Source of the DNA: Fulvivirga aurantia
GTDB lineage: Bacteria; Bacteroidota; Bacteroidia; Cytophagales; Cyclobacteriaceae
Direction of reading: 5' to 3'
Assembly: GCF_009711475.1 (NCBI RefSeq)
Contig: NZ_SMMD01000922.1
Span: forward strand, 1 to 18,116
DNA: 18,116 nucleotides
The notes under the pieces are model-generated. The model ran no database searches. It saw nothing but the letters and a program-made list of their open reading frames with translations, and was not told the DNA's origin. Shown piece by piece: positions 1-9,328 of this stretch. Each line of letters opens with the position of its first letter. Position 1 is the first letter of the stretch. A program made the translations under genes and the position numbers.

Positions 1-3000
1 AGAAATTTACTTAAGCTGGGCGCGAGTCTGGCTATAGCTTATGTTGTGCTTCACACATATTTTTTAAGCAATCAATCAGAAGAATCATTTCAAGTAAACC
101 TAGCTCCTGAACCCTCAAAAATTGCCAAAAAGGATCGTATAGATTTAGCGATGCGTCAGGAGTTTGACATGACAAGAGACCCGGTCATGAATATAATCCC
201 TAAAGCGAGGCTGCAAAAGGCAAAAACAATAAGACAGGGGAAGCTTTCAAAGCAAAATAAGTCACAGTCAAGGATAGCCGGGGTTTCATGGACAGAGCGT
301 GGCCCCAATAATGTAGGAGGTAGAACCCGTACATTACTTTGGGACCCAAATGATGCTTTTAATACCAAAGTTTGGGCTGGTAGTGTCGGTGGAGGGCTTT
401 GGTATAATAATGACATTACAAGTGCTTCAAGTCAATGGCAGTCTGTAAATGATAATTGGAACAATATAGCTATTAGTGCTATGGCTCACGATCCTAATAA
501 TACTAATGTGATGTATGTAGGTACGGGAGAGGGGCATATCATCGGCTCGGCCAGGGGTGAAGGTATGTACAAAAGCACCGATGGAGGAGCCACCTGGGCT
601 CACATGACAGCAGCCAATGGTTTCTATGCAACTGATGCCAATTTTCATTATGTAAATGATATTATCGTTAAAAATGAAAGTGGTAGTAGCGTGCTTTATG
701 TAGGGACACAGGAAAGTCTTAATGGCTATACTTATTTTGGTTATTCAGCATCTGGTGATAGAGGGTTATGGCGCTCAACGGATGGAGGAGTTACTTTCAC
801 GCAGGTACTGCCAAACGTTTCCGGGCAATCTTATCCTTATGCTGTGGCGGATCTTGAGCTTAGCGCTTCAGGTAGAATATATGTGGGAACCACTCGTGAT
901 TATAATGGTGCTGTTGGAGCCTATTATGCAGGCGGAGGTAATATTTTATATTCTGATAACGGTACAACGTGGACAAATGCCTATAACCCTGGTACCGGAG
1001 AGCGAGTAGAAATTGCTTTAGCTCCCTCTGACTCAGAAACAGCTTATGCCATATCGGCAGTTGGATCTAATGTGGGGTGGATGGTAAAGTCAACTAATGC
1101 TAATCAGACCACACCAACATGGTCATCTTTATCTATTCCTGCTTACACGGCTCAAAGTTGTGGTGCTAGTGCCAATGACTTTACACGAGGTCAGGCCTGG
1201 TATGATCTCATTATGCAGGTACACCCCACCAATGCAAATACCATGATTATTGGTGGAATTGATTTGTACAGAACAACCAATGGAGGAACCAGCTTTAACC
1301 TAATTTCCTATTGGACAGGTGGCTGTGATACTTATGTGCATGCAGATCAACATCAAATTGCCTTTAACCCAGCCGATCCTAACGAAGTGATATTTGGTAA
1401 TGATGGAGGTGTATATTACTCTTCCGATATAACAGCAAGTAATCCAGTAATTGGAGCCAGGAATTCAGGCTATAACGTAACTCAATTTTATGGAGCAGCA
1501 ATTCATCCGACAGCGGGTACAGATCATTTCCTTGCTGGAGCTCAGGATAATGGGTCTCAGAAGTTTACCGATTCAGGAATGAATGCAACCACAGAAGTAT
1601 CTGGAGGTGATGGTGCATATTGTAATATAGATCAGGATCAGCCGACTTATCAATGGACTCAGTATGTTTTTAATAGCTATTATAGGTCTACTAATGGAGG
1701 GGCAAGCTTTACCAATATACCAGAATTTGGCAGCTCAGTAGGTAGGTTTATAAACCCAAGTAGATATGATGATACTCAGAATATTATGTATGCTGCGGCT
1801 GGTACAAATCAGTTGATGAGGTGGGCTAATGCACAAACAGGCAGTACTGGTACTTTTGTAACTGTAAATACATTAGGCGGAGGGCAAATTTCTGCCTTAA
1901 CAGTGTCTCCTAATACTGCTAACAGACTTTTTGTGGCTACAGGAGCCAGTACAAGTGGCGCTACACCTGGCGGTAAAGTATATAGAATTGACAATGCTCA
2001 CACCGGAGCCACACTAACAGCTGTTGATATTTCGAGCGCGTCATTTCCTGCTAATGGATACATAAGTTGTATAGAGGTTGAAAATGGAAATGACAATCAC
2101 ATGCTTGTGACATTTAGTAATTATGGTGTTAATAGTATCTGGGAAACTAATAACGGAGGTACCTCATGGATCCAAGTTGAAGGTGATTTGCCAGATATGC
2201 CAGTGAGATGGGCCTTATTTCATCCTTTAGATAATACTGCAGCCATTATTGCCACCGAGCTTGGTGTATGGACTACCAATGCACTTAATGGCGCAAGCAC
2301 AAGCTGGGGGCCAGCAGCTTCTGGTATGCCAAATGTTCGCACAGACATGTTACAACTGAGAGCTTCAGATAATGAAGTAATCGCTGCTACACACGGGCGA
2401 GGCTTATTTTCATCAAGTAGTTTTGCAGCTCCACCAACAACAGACCCTGAGATTTCTTTTGTGTCAACAAGCGGATCGTCTTATGAAGTTTCAGAATCTG
2501 CAGCCGGTTCAGGTGATTGCCGACCATACAAAGATCATGTTATAAACATGCAAATAGCCAACCCACCTACAGGAAACGCAACAGTGACTATAAGTTTAGG
2601 AGCCTCAACTTCTGCTACTGAGTGGGATGACTTTGTCTTTACTACCAATGGTAATTTTACAGCAGGATCTAAGTCAAATAACTTACAATTCTCAAATGGG
2701 TTAGTAGCAAATCAATCATTTACGCTTCGAGTATACGATGATGCCACCATTGAAAATACTGAGAATATCGTATTTGAGTATTCAATATCAGGGGCAACCG
2801 ATGCCTTAAAATCTGCAGCCAGAACGACCCATACCTTCACAATCAATGACAATGATGTAAATCCGACCTTTGCTGGTGATGCAGTATTAATATCAGAAGA
2901 TTTTGAGGGTGGAGTTTTACCAGGTGGTTGGTCGATTGCTGAAGCCACTACCAGTGTGAATGATTGGCGAGTGGATACTGAGAATGCAATCAGTGGTACG

Positions 3001-4458
3001 CACAGTGCCTATGTGAGTAGAAGTGCTACTTCAACTCAATACAATGGTAATGACGATGCTGCAACCTTCTTAATTACTCCGCAAATTAATGCCACAGGCT
3101 TATCCAATATGACATTTAGTTTTGATTACATCTGTAATGGAGAAATTTGGGCTGGTACTCGTTATGATTATGGTGTATTAGCTTATTCATTTGACGGATC
3201 AAGTTTTGTTCCTTTAAACACGGATAGATTTCAAGGTGTAACCACAAAGACATCGTATACAACAACACTACCATCGAATCTAGATGGTCAAACGTTCTAT
3301 TTAGCATTTTACTGGACAAACGATGTTACTGTAGGGAACAGCCCTGCATTAATTGTTGATGATGTGAGTTTGATTGCCGAAGCTACAACAACTATTGCTT
3401 CTACGATCAATCAGGGTACCGAACAATATCTGGGGCCAAATGAAACAGTATTGTTCTATGATGACCTTTCAGGAGAGTTGTTAGCTAAAATTGAAAACAC
3501 ATCAAGTCACGATTACGGTTGCACCAGCATAGATATTGACCGTGCAGGAGCAACAACATCAGAATTCTGGAGTAGTAACACATCAGAGTATTTGATGGAC
3601 AAAACTGTATATGTAAACCCGAGCAATAATAATATAAACGGTACTTATAATATCACATTGTACTACTCTCAGGCGGAAGTAAATAACTGGATGCTCTCTA
3701 CAGGTAAACCGTGGAGCAATCTTAAGTTGGCCAAAGTGAGCACGGCTATATCTGATGTAAACTCAGTATCTGCAGGAGAATTTAACCCGGAATTGGGAAG
3801 TGCTAATAACCCGGCTACATTTGGAGATGGGTATGCCATTACCTCTAGTTTTACTACCGGGTTTTCAGGTTTTGGAGCAGGAGACCCTGGTAGTCCACCA
3901 CCAGCCCTGCCATTGCAGCTACTTTCTTTCACGGCAGATAATCAAGGGGAAGATGTCATACTCGATTGGTCATCTGCGACAGAGATCAATACAGATTATA
4001 TTGAAATTGAGCATTCCTGGGATGGTGAAGAATTTGAGAAAATTGGCGAAGTAAAAGCTGCTGGTAATAGTGAGAAAAAGATCGATTATCAGTTTTTGCA
4101 TAAAGACGTTGCTTATGGTATGCATTACTATCGCCTTAAAACAGTAGATCTGGACGCTTCATTTGAGTATTCCTGGGTAGAAAGCGTCTTCAACAAATCG
4201 TCAAATTTTGATATAATAAACATTTATCCGATACCTGTGAAGGAAAATGCCAATCTTCATTTTTCTTGTGACAATGCAGGCAACACTTGCGTTTTATTGA
4301 TTAACACCTGGGGAGTGGTGGTTGCCAGCAAAGATTATGAGACCCAAATAGGCACTAATCAGGTAAGTATTGACTGCAGTAATTTTACCACTGGTGTGTA
4401 CTTTGTAGTTGTTGAAAATGAGGGTCGGAGATTGAAACAAAGAATATTGATAAAATAA
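1..4458 (+). CDS. Giant T9SS-secreted beta-propeller protein, copy 1 (5' end cut by window edge)
   Basis: Seen: the frame is open from base 1 with no stop, and in-frame codons before the GTG at 46 continue a hydrophobic segment (about residues 3-22 of the fragment), so the real start lies upstream of the window. After it comes a conserved block (KKDRIDLAMRQEFDMT), then a large beta-propeller (about 93-808) with Asp-box/BNR motifs such as KSTDGGATW, RSTDGGVTF, RTTNGGTSF and ETNNGGTSW, as in sortilin/sialidase-like folds. A Calx-beta-like domain follows (about 815-951), then a cleaved-adhesin/MAM-like jelly roll opening with EDFEGG (about 964-1124), an FN3-like stretch (about 1302-1390), and a C-terminal T9SS type A sorting domain (YPIP near 1407, GVYF, ending KQRILIK). 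Known: such tails are cleaved and the protein is attached to or released from the cell surface through type IX secretion. Inferred: extracellular binding or adhesion role; no protease or glycosidase catalytic set was recognised, so the ligand is unknown. A strong terminator follows directly. Confidence 0.9.
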   Translation, partial: RNLLKLGASLAIAYVVLHTYFLSNQSEESFQVNLAPEPSKIAKKDRIDLAMRQEFDMTRDPVMNIIPKARLQKAKTIRQGKLSKQNKSQSRIAGVSWTERGPNNVGGRTRTLLWDPNDAFNTKVWAGSVGGGLWYNNDITSASSQWQSVNDNWNNIAISAMAHDPNNTNVMYVGTGEGHIIGSARGEGMYKSTDGGATWAHMTAANGFYATDANFHYVNDIIVKNESGSSVLYVGTQESLNGYTYFGYSASGDRGLWRSTDGGVTFTQVLPNVSGQSYPYAVADLELSASGRIYVGTTRDYNGAVGAYYAGGGNILYSDNGTTWTNAYNPGTGERVEIALAPSDSETAYAISAVGSNVGWMVKSTNANQTTPTWSSLSIPAYTAQSCGASANDFTRGQAWYDLIMQVHPTNANTMIIGGIDLYRTTNGGTSFNLISYWTGGCDTYVHADQHQIAFNPADPNEVIFGNDGGVYYSSDITASNPVIGARNSGYNVTQFYGAAIHPTAGTDHFLAGAQDNGSQKFTDSGMNATTEVSGGDGAYCNIDQDQPTYQWTQYVFNSYYRSTNGGASFTNIPEFGSSVGRFINPSRYDDTQNIMYAAAGTNQLMRWANAQTGSTGTFVTVNTLGGGQISALTVSPNTANRLFVATGASTSGATPGGKVYRIDNAHTGATLTAVDISSASFPANGYISCIEVENGNDNHMLVTFSNYGVNSIWETNNGGTSWIQVEGDLPDMPVRWALFHPLDNTAAIIATELGVWTTNALNGASTSWGPAASGMPNVRTDMLQLRASDNEVIAATHGRGLFSSSSFAAPPTTDPEISFVSTSGSSYEVSESAAGSGDCRPYKDHVINMQIANPPTGNATVTISLGASTSATEWDDFVFTTNGNFTAGSKSNNLQFSNGLVANQSFTLRVYDDATIENTENIVFEYSISGATDALKSAARTTHTFTINDNDVNPTFAGDAVLISEDFEGGVLPGGWSIAEATTSVNDWRVDTENAISGTHSAYVSRSATSTQYNGNDDAATFLITPQINATGLSNMTFSFDYICNGEIWAGTRYDYGVLAYSFDGSSFVPLNTDRFQGVTTKTSYTTTLPSNLDGQTFYLAFYWTNDVTVGNSPALIVDDVSLIAEATTTIASTINQGTEQYLGPNETVLFYDDLSGELLAKIENTSSHDYGCTSIDIDRAGATTSEFWSSNTSEYLMDKTVYVNPSNNNINGTYNITLYYSQAEVNNWMLSTGKPWSNLKLAKVSTAISDVNSVSAGEFNPELGSANNPATFGDGYAITSSFTTGFSGFGAGDPGSPPPALPLQLLSFTADNQGEDVILDWSSATEINTDYIEIEHSWDGEEFEKIGEVKAAGNSEKKIDYQFLHKDVAYGMHYYRLKTVDLDASFEYSWVESVFNKSSNFDIINIYPIPVKENANLHFSCDNAGNTCVLLINTWGVVVASKDYETQIGTNQVSIDCSNFTTGVYFVVVENEGRRLKQRILIK

Positions 4459-4477
4459 TTATAGCCTTTTACTTATT

Positions 4478-4512
4478 AAGCCATGTTGATGATTTCAGCA
4501 TGGCTTTTTTTT
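4478..4512 (+). terminator. Intrinsic terminator of the first giant gene
   Basis: A 12-bp stem (4478-4489 pairing with 4495-4506, core AGCCATG/CATGGCT, one G-T pair) with a 5-base loop is followed by an uninterrupted T run to 4512. It begins about 20 bases after the stop codon and should largely separate transcription of the two tandem giant genes. Confidence 0.88.
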
Positions 4513-4833
4513 GATTTGGGTATAATAAGACACAGCTACTGATGAATTACCACAGCAGCTCTTGCCGTGGAGCATTACTAAACCGCTCATCAATTTTATT
4601 ATAAATAAAATAAATAAAAGTTTTATTTTAACTTTACAAATAAGATTACTCTATTTCGCAAATACTGCAATTAATTTATATCGAAATATTGCAGGTTCAA
4701 CCTGTCTGCAAAATTTAGAAATCAACTGGCTCGGAGTTTGCCAAATAGTTACCGATAAATTGGAATGATATCCCTGTTTTTCTGGTTGTCTACATATATA
4801 ATTCTGGCAAATTAACTATAGCCAGAGTAAAAA
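4513..4833. other. AT-rich spacer between the tandem giant genes
   Basis: No convincing gene lies here. The stretch is very AT-rich and carries several inverted repeats: AAATAAAA-G-TTTTATTT at 4612-4628, CTGCAA (4665-4670) facing TTGCAG (4689-4694), TTTCG (4654-4658) facing CGAAA (4682-4686), and CAGGTT-C-AACCTG at 4692-4704. It presumably contains the promoter of the second giant gene. A 68-codon open frame at 4562-4768 looks like random AT-rich sequence. Confidence 0.6.
4799..4806 (+). promoter_or_regulatory. Possible -7 element of the second giant gene
   Basis: TAATTCTG matches the Bacteroidota -7 consensus TAnnTTTG at all but one fixed position and lies 27 bases before the GTG start, which would give a leader of about 20 bases. 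No clear TTTG-type -33 element sits at the right distance, so this is a weak call. Confidence 0.3.
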
Positions 4834-7800
4834 GTGCTAAATAATAATAGGTTGAAAATCAATAGGTTAATAGCTTGTGCTGTAGGAGTTGGGACAATAT
4901 TCGTCCTTGCTTTCTTTCTGATTACTTTGGTTGAGAATCATTCTGCAACCAAAGTGTCTATGGTGCAGCAACCTGACAAAGTAAGCAAAAAAGACCGTAT
5001 CGATTTAGCCATGCGTCATGAGTTTGATATGACGCAGGATCCTTCCCTTGGCTACATCCCCCGGGTAAGATTGAATCAGGCCCAGGAGATTCGCAAAAAC
5101 AAACTTATAAAAAGCAAGTCTTCTCAAAGTCGTATTGCAGGTGTTACATGGACAGAGCGTGGACCCAACAATGTTGGCGGTAGAACACGGGCTATGATGT
5201 GGGATCCAAATGACCCCGATAACAAAAAAGTATGGGCAGGTAGTGTGACAGGTGGTTTGTGGTATAATAACGATATTACCAACGATGCCAGCCAATGGCA
5301 ATCTGTTAGCGAAGATTGGAATAACATAGCCATAAGTGCTCTCGCTCACGACCCAAATGATCCTAAAGTAATGTATGTAGGTACTGGTGAGGGTCATGTG
5401 GTTGGTTCTACCCGGGGCGAGGGTATGTACAAAAGTATTGATGGTGGTATTTCATGGACACACATGACAACCGGTAACGGCTTCTACAGTACGGATGATA
5501 GCTTTCATTATGTAAATGATATACTAGTGAAAGAAGAAAATGGAGTGAGCGTGCTTTATGTAGCGACCCAGGAAAGTCTGAATGCTTATTCCTACTACGA
5601 ATATGCCGCCTCTGGAGATCGTGGTTTGTGGCGTTCTACAGATGGTGGAGTCACATTTACTCAGGTTTTACCAAATGTTGCCGGTGAGTCATACACATAT
5701 GCTGTGGCCGATATTGAAATTAGTGCGTCAGGTCGCATTTATATTGGTACCACAAAAGATTATAACGGAGCAGCTGGCGGATACTATAATGGTGGTGGCA
5801 ATATTTTATATTCTGATGATGGTCAGAATTGGACCATTGCTTATAACCCAGGCACTGGTAATCGAGTGGAATTGGCTTGTGCGCCATCTAATGCAAATGT
5901 GGTTTATGCCGTTTCTGCTTTAGGTGGAAATGTAGATTGGATGGTGAGGTCAAACTCTGCTGATAGAAGCGATCCCTACTGGGCCACTCTTAATGTACCG
6001 CGGTATAAGAGCCAATCCGGGTGTGGCAACACCACCGATGATTTTGCACGTGGACAGGCGTGGTATAACCTTATTCTTTCTGTACACCCAACCGATGAAA
6101 GTACTGTGATACTGGGGGGGATCGATTTATATCGGAGTACTGATAATGGTAACAATTTTAACCTGGTCTCTTATTGGACGGGCGGTTGCGATATGTATGT
6201 ACATGCAGATCAACATCAGGTTTTATTTAATCCTGACAATGTAAATGAAATGATTGTGGGAAATGACGGAGGAGTTTACTACTCGGCCGATATTACTGAA
6301 AGTGACCCTGTCATAGTAGCTAGAAATAACGGCTATAACGTTACACAATTTTATGGGGCCGCCATACACCCAGAAGCAGGCAAAAATCATTTTTTAGCGG
6401 GAGCACAAGATAATGGTTCTCAACTTTTTAAAAACGAAGGCGTAAATGCTACGGTTGAAGTTTCAGGCGGTGACGGGGCTTTTTGTAGTATCGACCAGGA
6501 CGAGCCGACTTACCAGTGGACACAATACGTCTATAATCAATATTACAGATCAAAAAATGGAGGAATAACCTTTAGACTAGCTGCTAAATTTGGAAACCAA
6601 ACCGGTCGTTTTATTAATCCGAGCAGTTATGACAATGCAAGAAATATTATGTATGCAGCGGCAGGCAGAGATGAGCTTCTACGCTGGAGTGATCCACAAA
6701 CAGGAAGCAATGGTACTTTTGTGAGTATTAATAGCCTTGATGGTGGCCAGATAAGTAGCATAGCCGTTTCACCAAATACAGCCAACCGAATTTTTGTGGG
6801 TACAGGAGCTAATATCTCCGATGGCATCACTGGCGGTAAAATCTACAGAATAGACAATGCACATACGGGTACAAGTGCAACAGCAATAGATATTACGAGT
6901 CCTGATTTTCCAGCCAATGGGTATATCTCTTGTATAGAGGTAGAAACTGGTGATGATGATCACATGCTTGTGACATTTAGTAACTATGGAGTAAGCAGTA
7001 TTTGGGAAACTACAGACGGTGGATCAAGCTGGAGAGAGGTAGAAGGAGATTTACCCGATATGCCGGTACGCTGGGCGCTGTTTCATCCATTAGACAATTC
7101 TTCTGCCATAATAGCTACTGAGTTAGGCGTTTGGACTACCAATAACCTCAAAGGCTCAGACACCAACTGGGGGCCAGCGAGTGGAGGCATGCCAAATGTA
7201 CGTACAGATATGTTGCAGCTCAGGGAATCTGACAATGAGATAATTGCAGCCACTCATGGTAGAGGCCTATTTTCCTCTAGCAGCTTTCAGGTGCCACCCA
7301 CAACTGATCCTGAAATTGCTTTCACTAAACCGGAAAATACTCAGGAAGAGAGAAGTGAAGCAGAAATTGCCGATGGTGACTGTAGAAGCTACAAAGATTA
7401 TAATATCTCCATGGGTATTGCCAACCCACCTGTGGGTGATGCCACTGTAACGCTTAACCTCACTCCGGAAACAACTGCAGCAGAATGGGCTGATTTTGCT
7501 TTTACTACAAATAATGATTTTTCATCTAATGGAAAATCAAATACGCTCCTTTTTGAGAATGGAAAAACAGAAGACAAATCGTTTACGTTACGAATTTATG
7601 ACGATGCAGCAATAGAAAATCCGGAAACGGTGGTCTTAGGATTTGATATATCCGGAGCGACAGATGCGAGCAAATCTCCGCGCAATACAAGCTACACATT
7701 CACAATACTAGATAATGAAAATAACCCTTCAGCGACAGGAAAAATAACTTTGCTGACCGAAGATTTTGAAGGTGGAACAATACCCTCTGAGTGGTTTGTA

Positions 7801-9321
7801 GGTGAGGAGGTGTCTAGTAATAATCTTTGGAGAGTTGGCGATAAAAATAATATTTCAGGCACCTACAGTGCGTATGTTAGTGAGAATGAAGGCTCAGCAA
7901 ATTACAACCCAAATGATAATACAAAAACCTTTTTGATCTCACCTTTAATCGATGCTTCTGAGTTGACCAATCTTAACCTCTCGTTTGATTATATATGTAA
8001 TGGCGAATTGCTTAATGAGGTGTACTTCGATTACGGCAGGTTGGCGTACTCATTTGACGGAAAGACATTTGAGCCCTTTGGAGACTATTTTCAGGGCGTG
8101 ACCACTGCAACCAATTATACCACCAATTTACCGGCAATATTGGAGGATAAATCATTTCACATCGCTTTCTATTGGGAGAACGATGGCTCGGTTGGGGGCT
8201 TCCCAGCCTTTGCAGTTGATGACATACAATTGAGCGGAATTGGAACAACTACCATCGCGTCAACGATAAATTCCAGTGCTCTGGAGCATCTGGGGCCTTA
8301 TGAGACTGTTTTATTTCATGATAAATTAACAGGGGATGTGCTCGCCAAAGTACAAAATACATCTGCACATGACTATGGGTGTACTACAGTTACTATTGAT
8401 AGGGCCGGTACGGGAGTAGCAGAATTCTGGAGTGGTGACCCCTCGGAATATCTTATGGAAAAAACCGTGATGATCAATCCTTCTCATAATAATGTCAATG
8501 GTAGCTATAACATCACATTATATTACTCCAAAAATGAGGTTGATAATTGGATGGCAGCGACTGGTAAAACTCTTAATGATCTCAAACTTGCCAAGGTTAA
8601 CACACCAATTTCATCGGTAAATGCTACTTCAATTGGTGATTTCGATCCTGAATTGAGTTACTCCAGTATCCCATCAAATATTGGTGAGGGATATGCGATC
8701 ACTTCCAGTTTTACAACAGGCTTTTCAGGTTTTGGAGCAGGAGATCCTGGCGATCCACCACCGGCTCTACCACTTACATTGGTTGAGTTTGATGTTAAGC
8801 TTGTTGATAATGACGCACATGTGATCTGGTATTCTGCCTCTGAAGAAAATACAGATTACATCAACATCGAGCACTCTTCAGATGGTGAAAATTTTGAAAC
8901 TATAGGGAGAAAAAAGGCTGCAGGGAATAGTGTGGAAATGCTCAAATATTCCTTCAAACATATGGATATTGACTACGGCAATCACTTCTATAGATTGAAG
9001 ATGGTTGATTTGGATGGCTCCTTTGAATATTCAGCTATTAAAAAAATAACACAGAAGTCCTCCAATTTTGAGGTCTTAAATGTGTATCCGGTACCTACAA
9101 AAACTAATTTGAATGTACGACTGAATAATGATAACAGTGATCCTCTCAATGTAAAACTGATAGATCAATTTGGTAAAGTACAACGAGACCAACTCATAAG
9201 GACAAATCTGGGAACTAATACATTCGAAGTAGATTGTAGTAGTTTGAGAAATGGCGTTTATATACTTTCACTCAACAGTAAGGGCCGTTCTATCAATAAA
9301 AAAATATTGGTGAGAAAATAG
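4834..9321 (+). CDS. Giant T9SS-secreted beta-propeller protein, copy 2 (complete, 1495 aa)
   Basis: Seen: tandem paralogue of the preceding gene with the same domain order. There is an N-terminal hydrophobic segment (about residues 11-33), a conserved KKDRIDLAMRHEFDMT block, and a beta-propeller (about 102-818) with Asp-box motifs KSIDGGISW, RSTDGGVTF, RSKNGGITF and ETTDGGSSW. Next come a Calx-beta-like domain (about 824-960), an EDFEGG jelly-roll adhesin-like domain (about 974-1134), an FN3-like region, and a T9SS type A sorting domain (YPVP near 1417, GVYIL, ending KKILVRK). A TAA at 4828-4830 sits in frame just upstream, so GTG 4834 is the earliest start; TTG 4852 is an alternative. Known: T9SS cargo crosses the inner membrane by Sec, then the outer membrane by the T9SS, losing the tail. 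Inferred: secreted or surface-anchored, binding role; no catalytic signature recognised. It converges on lysC with only 7 bp between. Confidence 0.92.
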   Translation: MLNNNRLKINRLIACAVGVGTIFVLAFFLITLVENHSATKVSMVQQPDKVSKKDRIDLAMRHEFDMTQDPSLGYIPRVRLNQAQEIRKNKLIKSKSSQSRIAGVTWTERGPNNVGGRTRAMMWDPNDPDNKKVWAGSVTGGLWYNNDITNDASQWQSVSEDWNNIAISALAHDPNDPKVMYVGTGEGHVVGSTRGEGMYKSIDGGISWTHMTTGNGFYSTDDSFHYVNDILVKEENGVSVLYVATQESLNAYSYYEYAASGDRGLWRSTDGGVTFTQVLPNVAGESYTYAVADIEISASGRIYIGTTKDYNGAAGGYYNGGGNILYSDDGQNWTIAYNPGTGNRVELACAPSNANVVYAVSALGGNVDWMVRSNSADRSDPYWATLNVPRYKSQSGCGNTTDDFARGQAWYNLILSVHPTDESTVILGGIDLYRSTDNGNNFNLVSYWTGGCDMYVHADQHQVLFNPDNVNEMIVGNDGGVYYSADITESDPVIVARNNGYNVTQFYGAAIHPEAGKNHFLAGAQDNGSQLFKNEGVNATVEVSGGDGAFCSIDQDEPTYQWTQYVYNQYYRSKNGGITFRLAAKFGNQTGRFINPSSYDNARNIMYAAAGRDELLRWSDPQTGSNGTFVSINSLDGGQISSIAVSPNTANRIFVGTGANISDGITGGKIYRIDNAHTGTSATAIDITSPDFPANGYISCIEVETGDDDHMLVTFSNYGVSSIWETTDGGSSWREVEGDLPDMPVRWALFHPLDNSSAIIATELGVWTTNNLKGSDTNWGPASGGMPNVRTDMLQLRESDNEIIAATHGRGLFSSSSFQVPPTTDPEIAFTKPENTQEERSEAEIADGDCRSYKDYNISMGIANPPVGDATVTLNLTPETTAAEWADFAFTTNNDFSSNGKSNTLLFENGKTEDKSFTLRIYDDAAIENPETVVLGFDISGATDASKSPRNTSYTFTILDNENNPSATGKITLLTEDFEGGTIPSEWFVGEEVSSNNLWRVGDKNNISGTYSAYVSENEGSANYNPNDNTKTFLISPLIDASELTNLNLSFDYICNGELLNEVYFDYGRLAYSFDGKTFEPFGDYFQGVTTATNYTTNLPAILEDKSFHIAFYWENDGSVGGFPAFAVDDIQLSGIGTTTIASTINSSALEHLGPYETVLFHDKLTGDVLAKVQNTSAHDYGCTTVTIDRAGTGVAEFWSGDPSEYLMEKTVMINPSHNNVNGSYNITLYYSKNEVDNWMAATGKTLNDLKLAKVNTPISSVNATSIGDFDPELSYSSIPSNIGEGYAITSSFTTGFSGFGAGDPGDPPPALPLTLVEFDVKLVDNDAHVIWYSASEENTDYINIEHSSDGENFETIGRKKAAGNSVEMLKYSFKHMDIDYGNHFYRLKMVDLDGSFEYSAIKKITQKSSNFEVLNVYPVPTKTNLNVRLNNDNSDPLNVKLIDQFGKVQRDQLIRTNLGTNTFEVDCSSLRNGVYILSLNSKGRSINKKILVRK

Positions 9322-9328
9322 CAGTCGC

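Noticed and set aside
4562..4768. 68-codon open frame between the giant genes
   Set aside because: AT-rich random-looking product, no recognisable motif, and it overlaps several inverted repeats.
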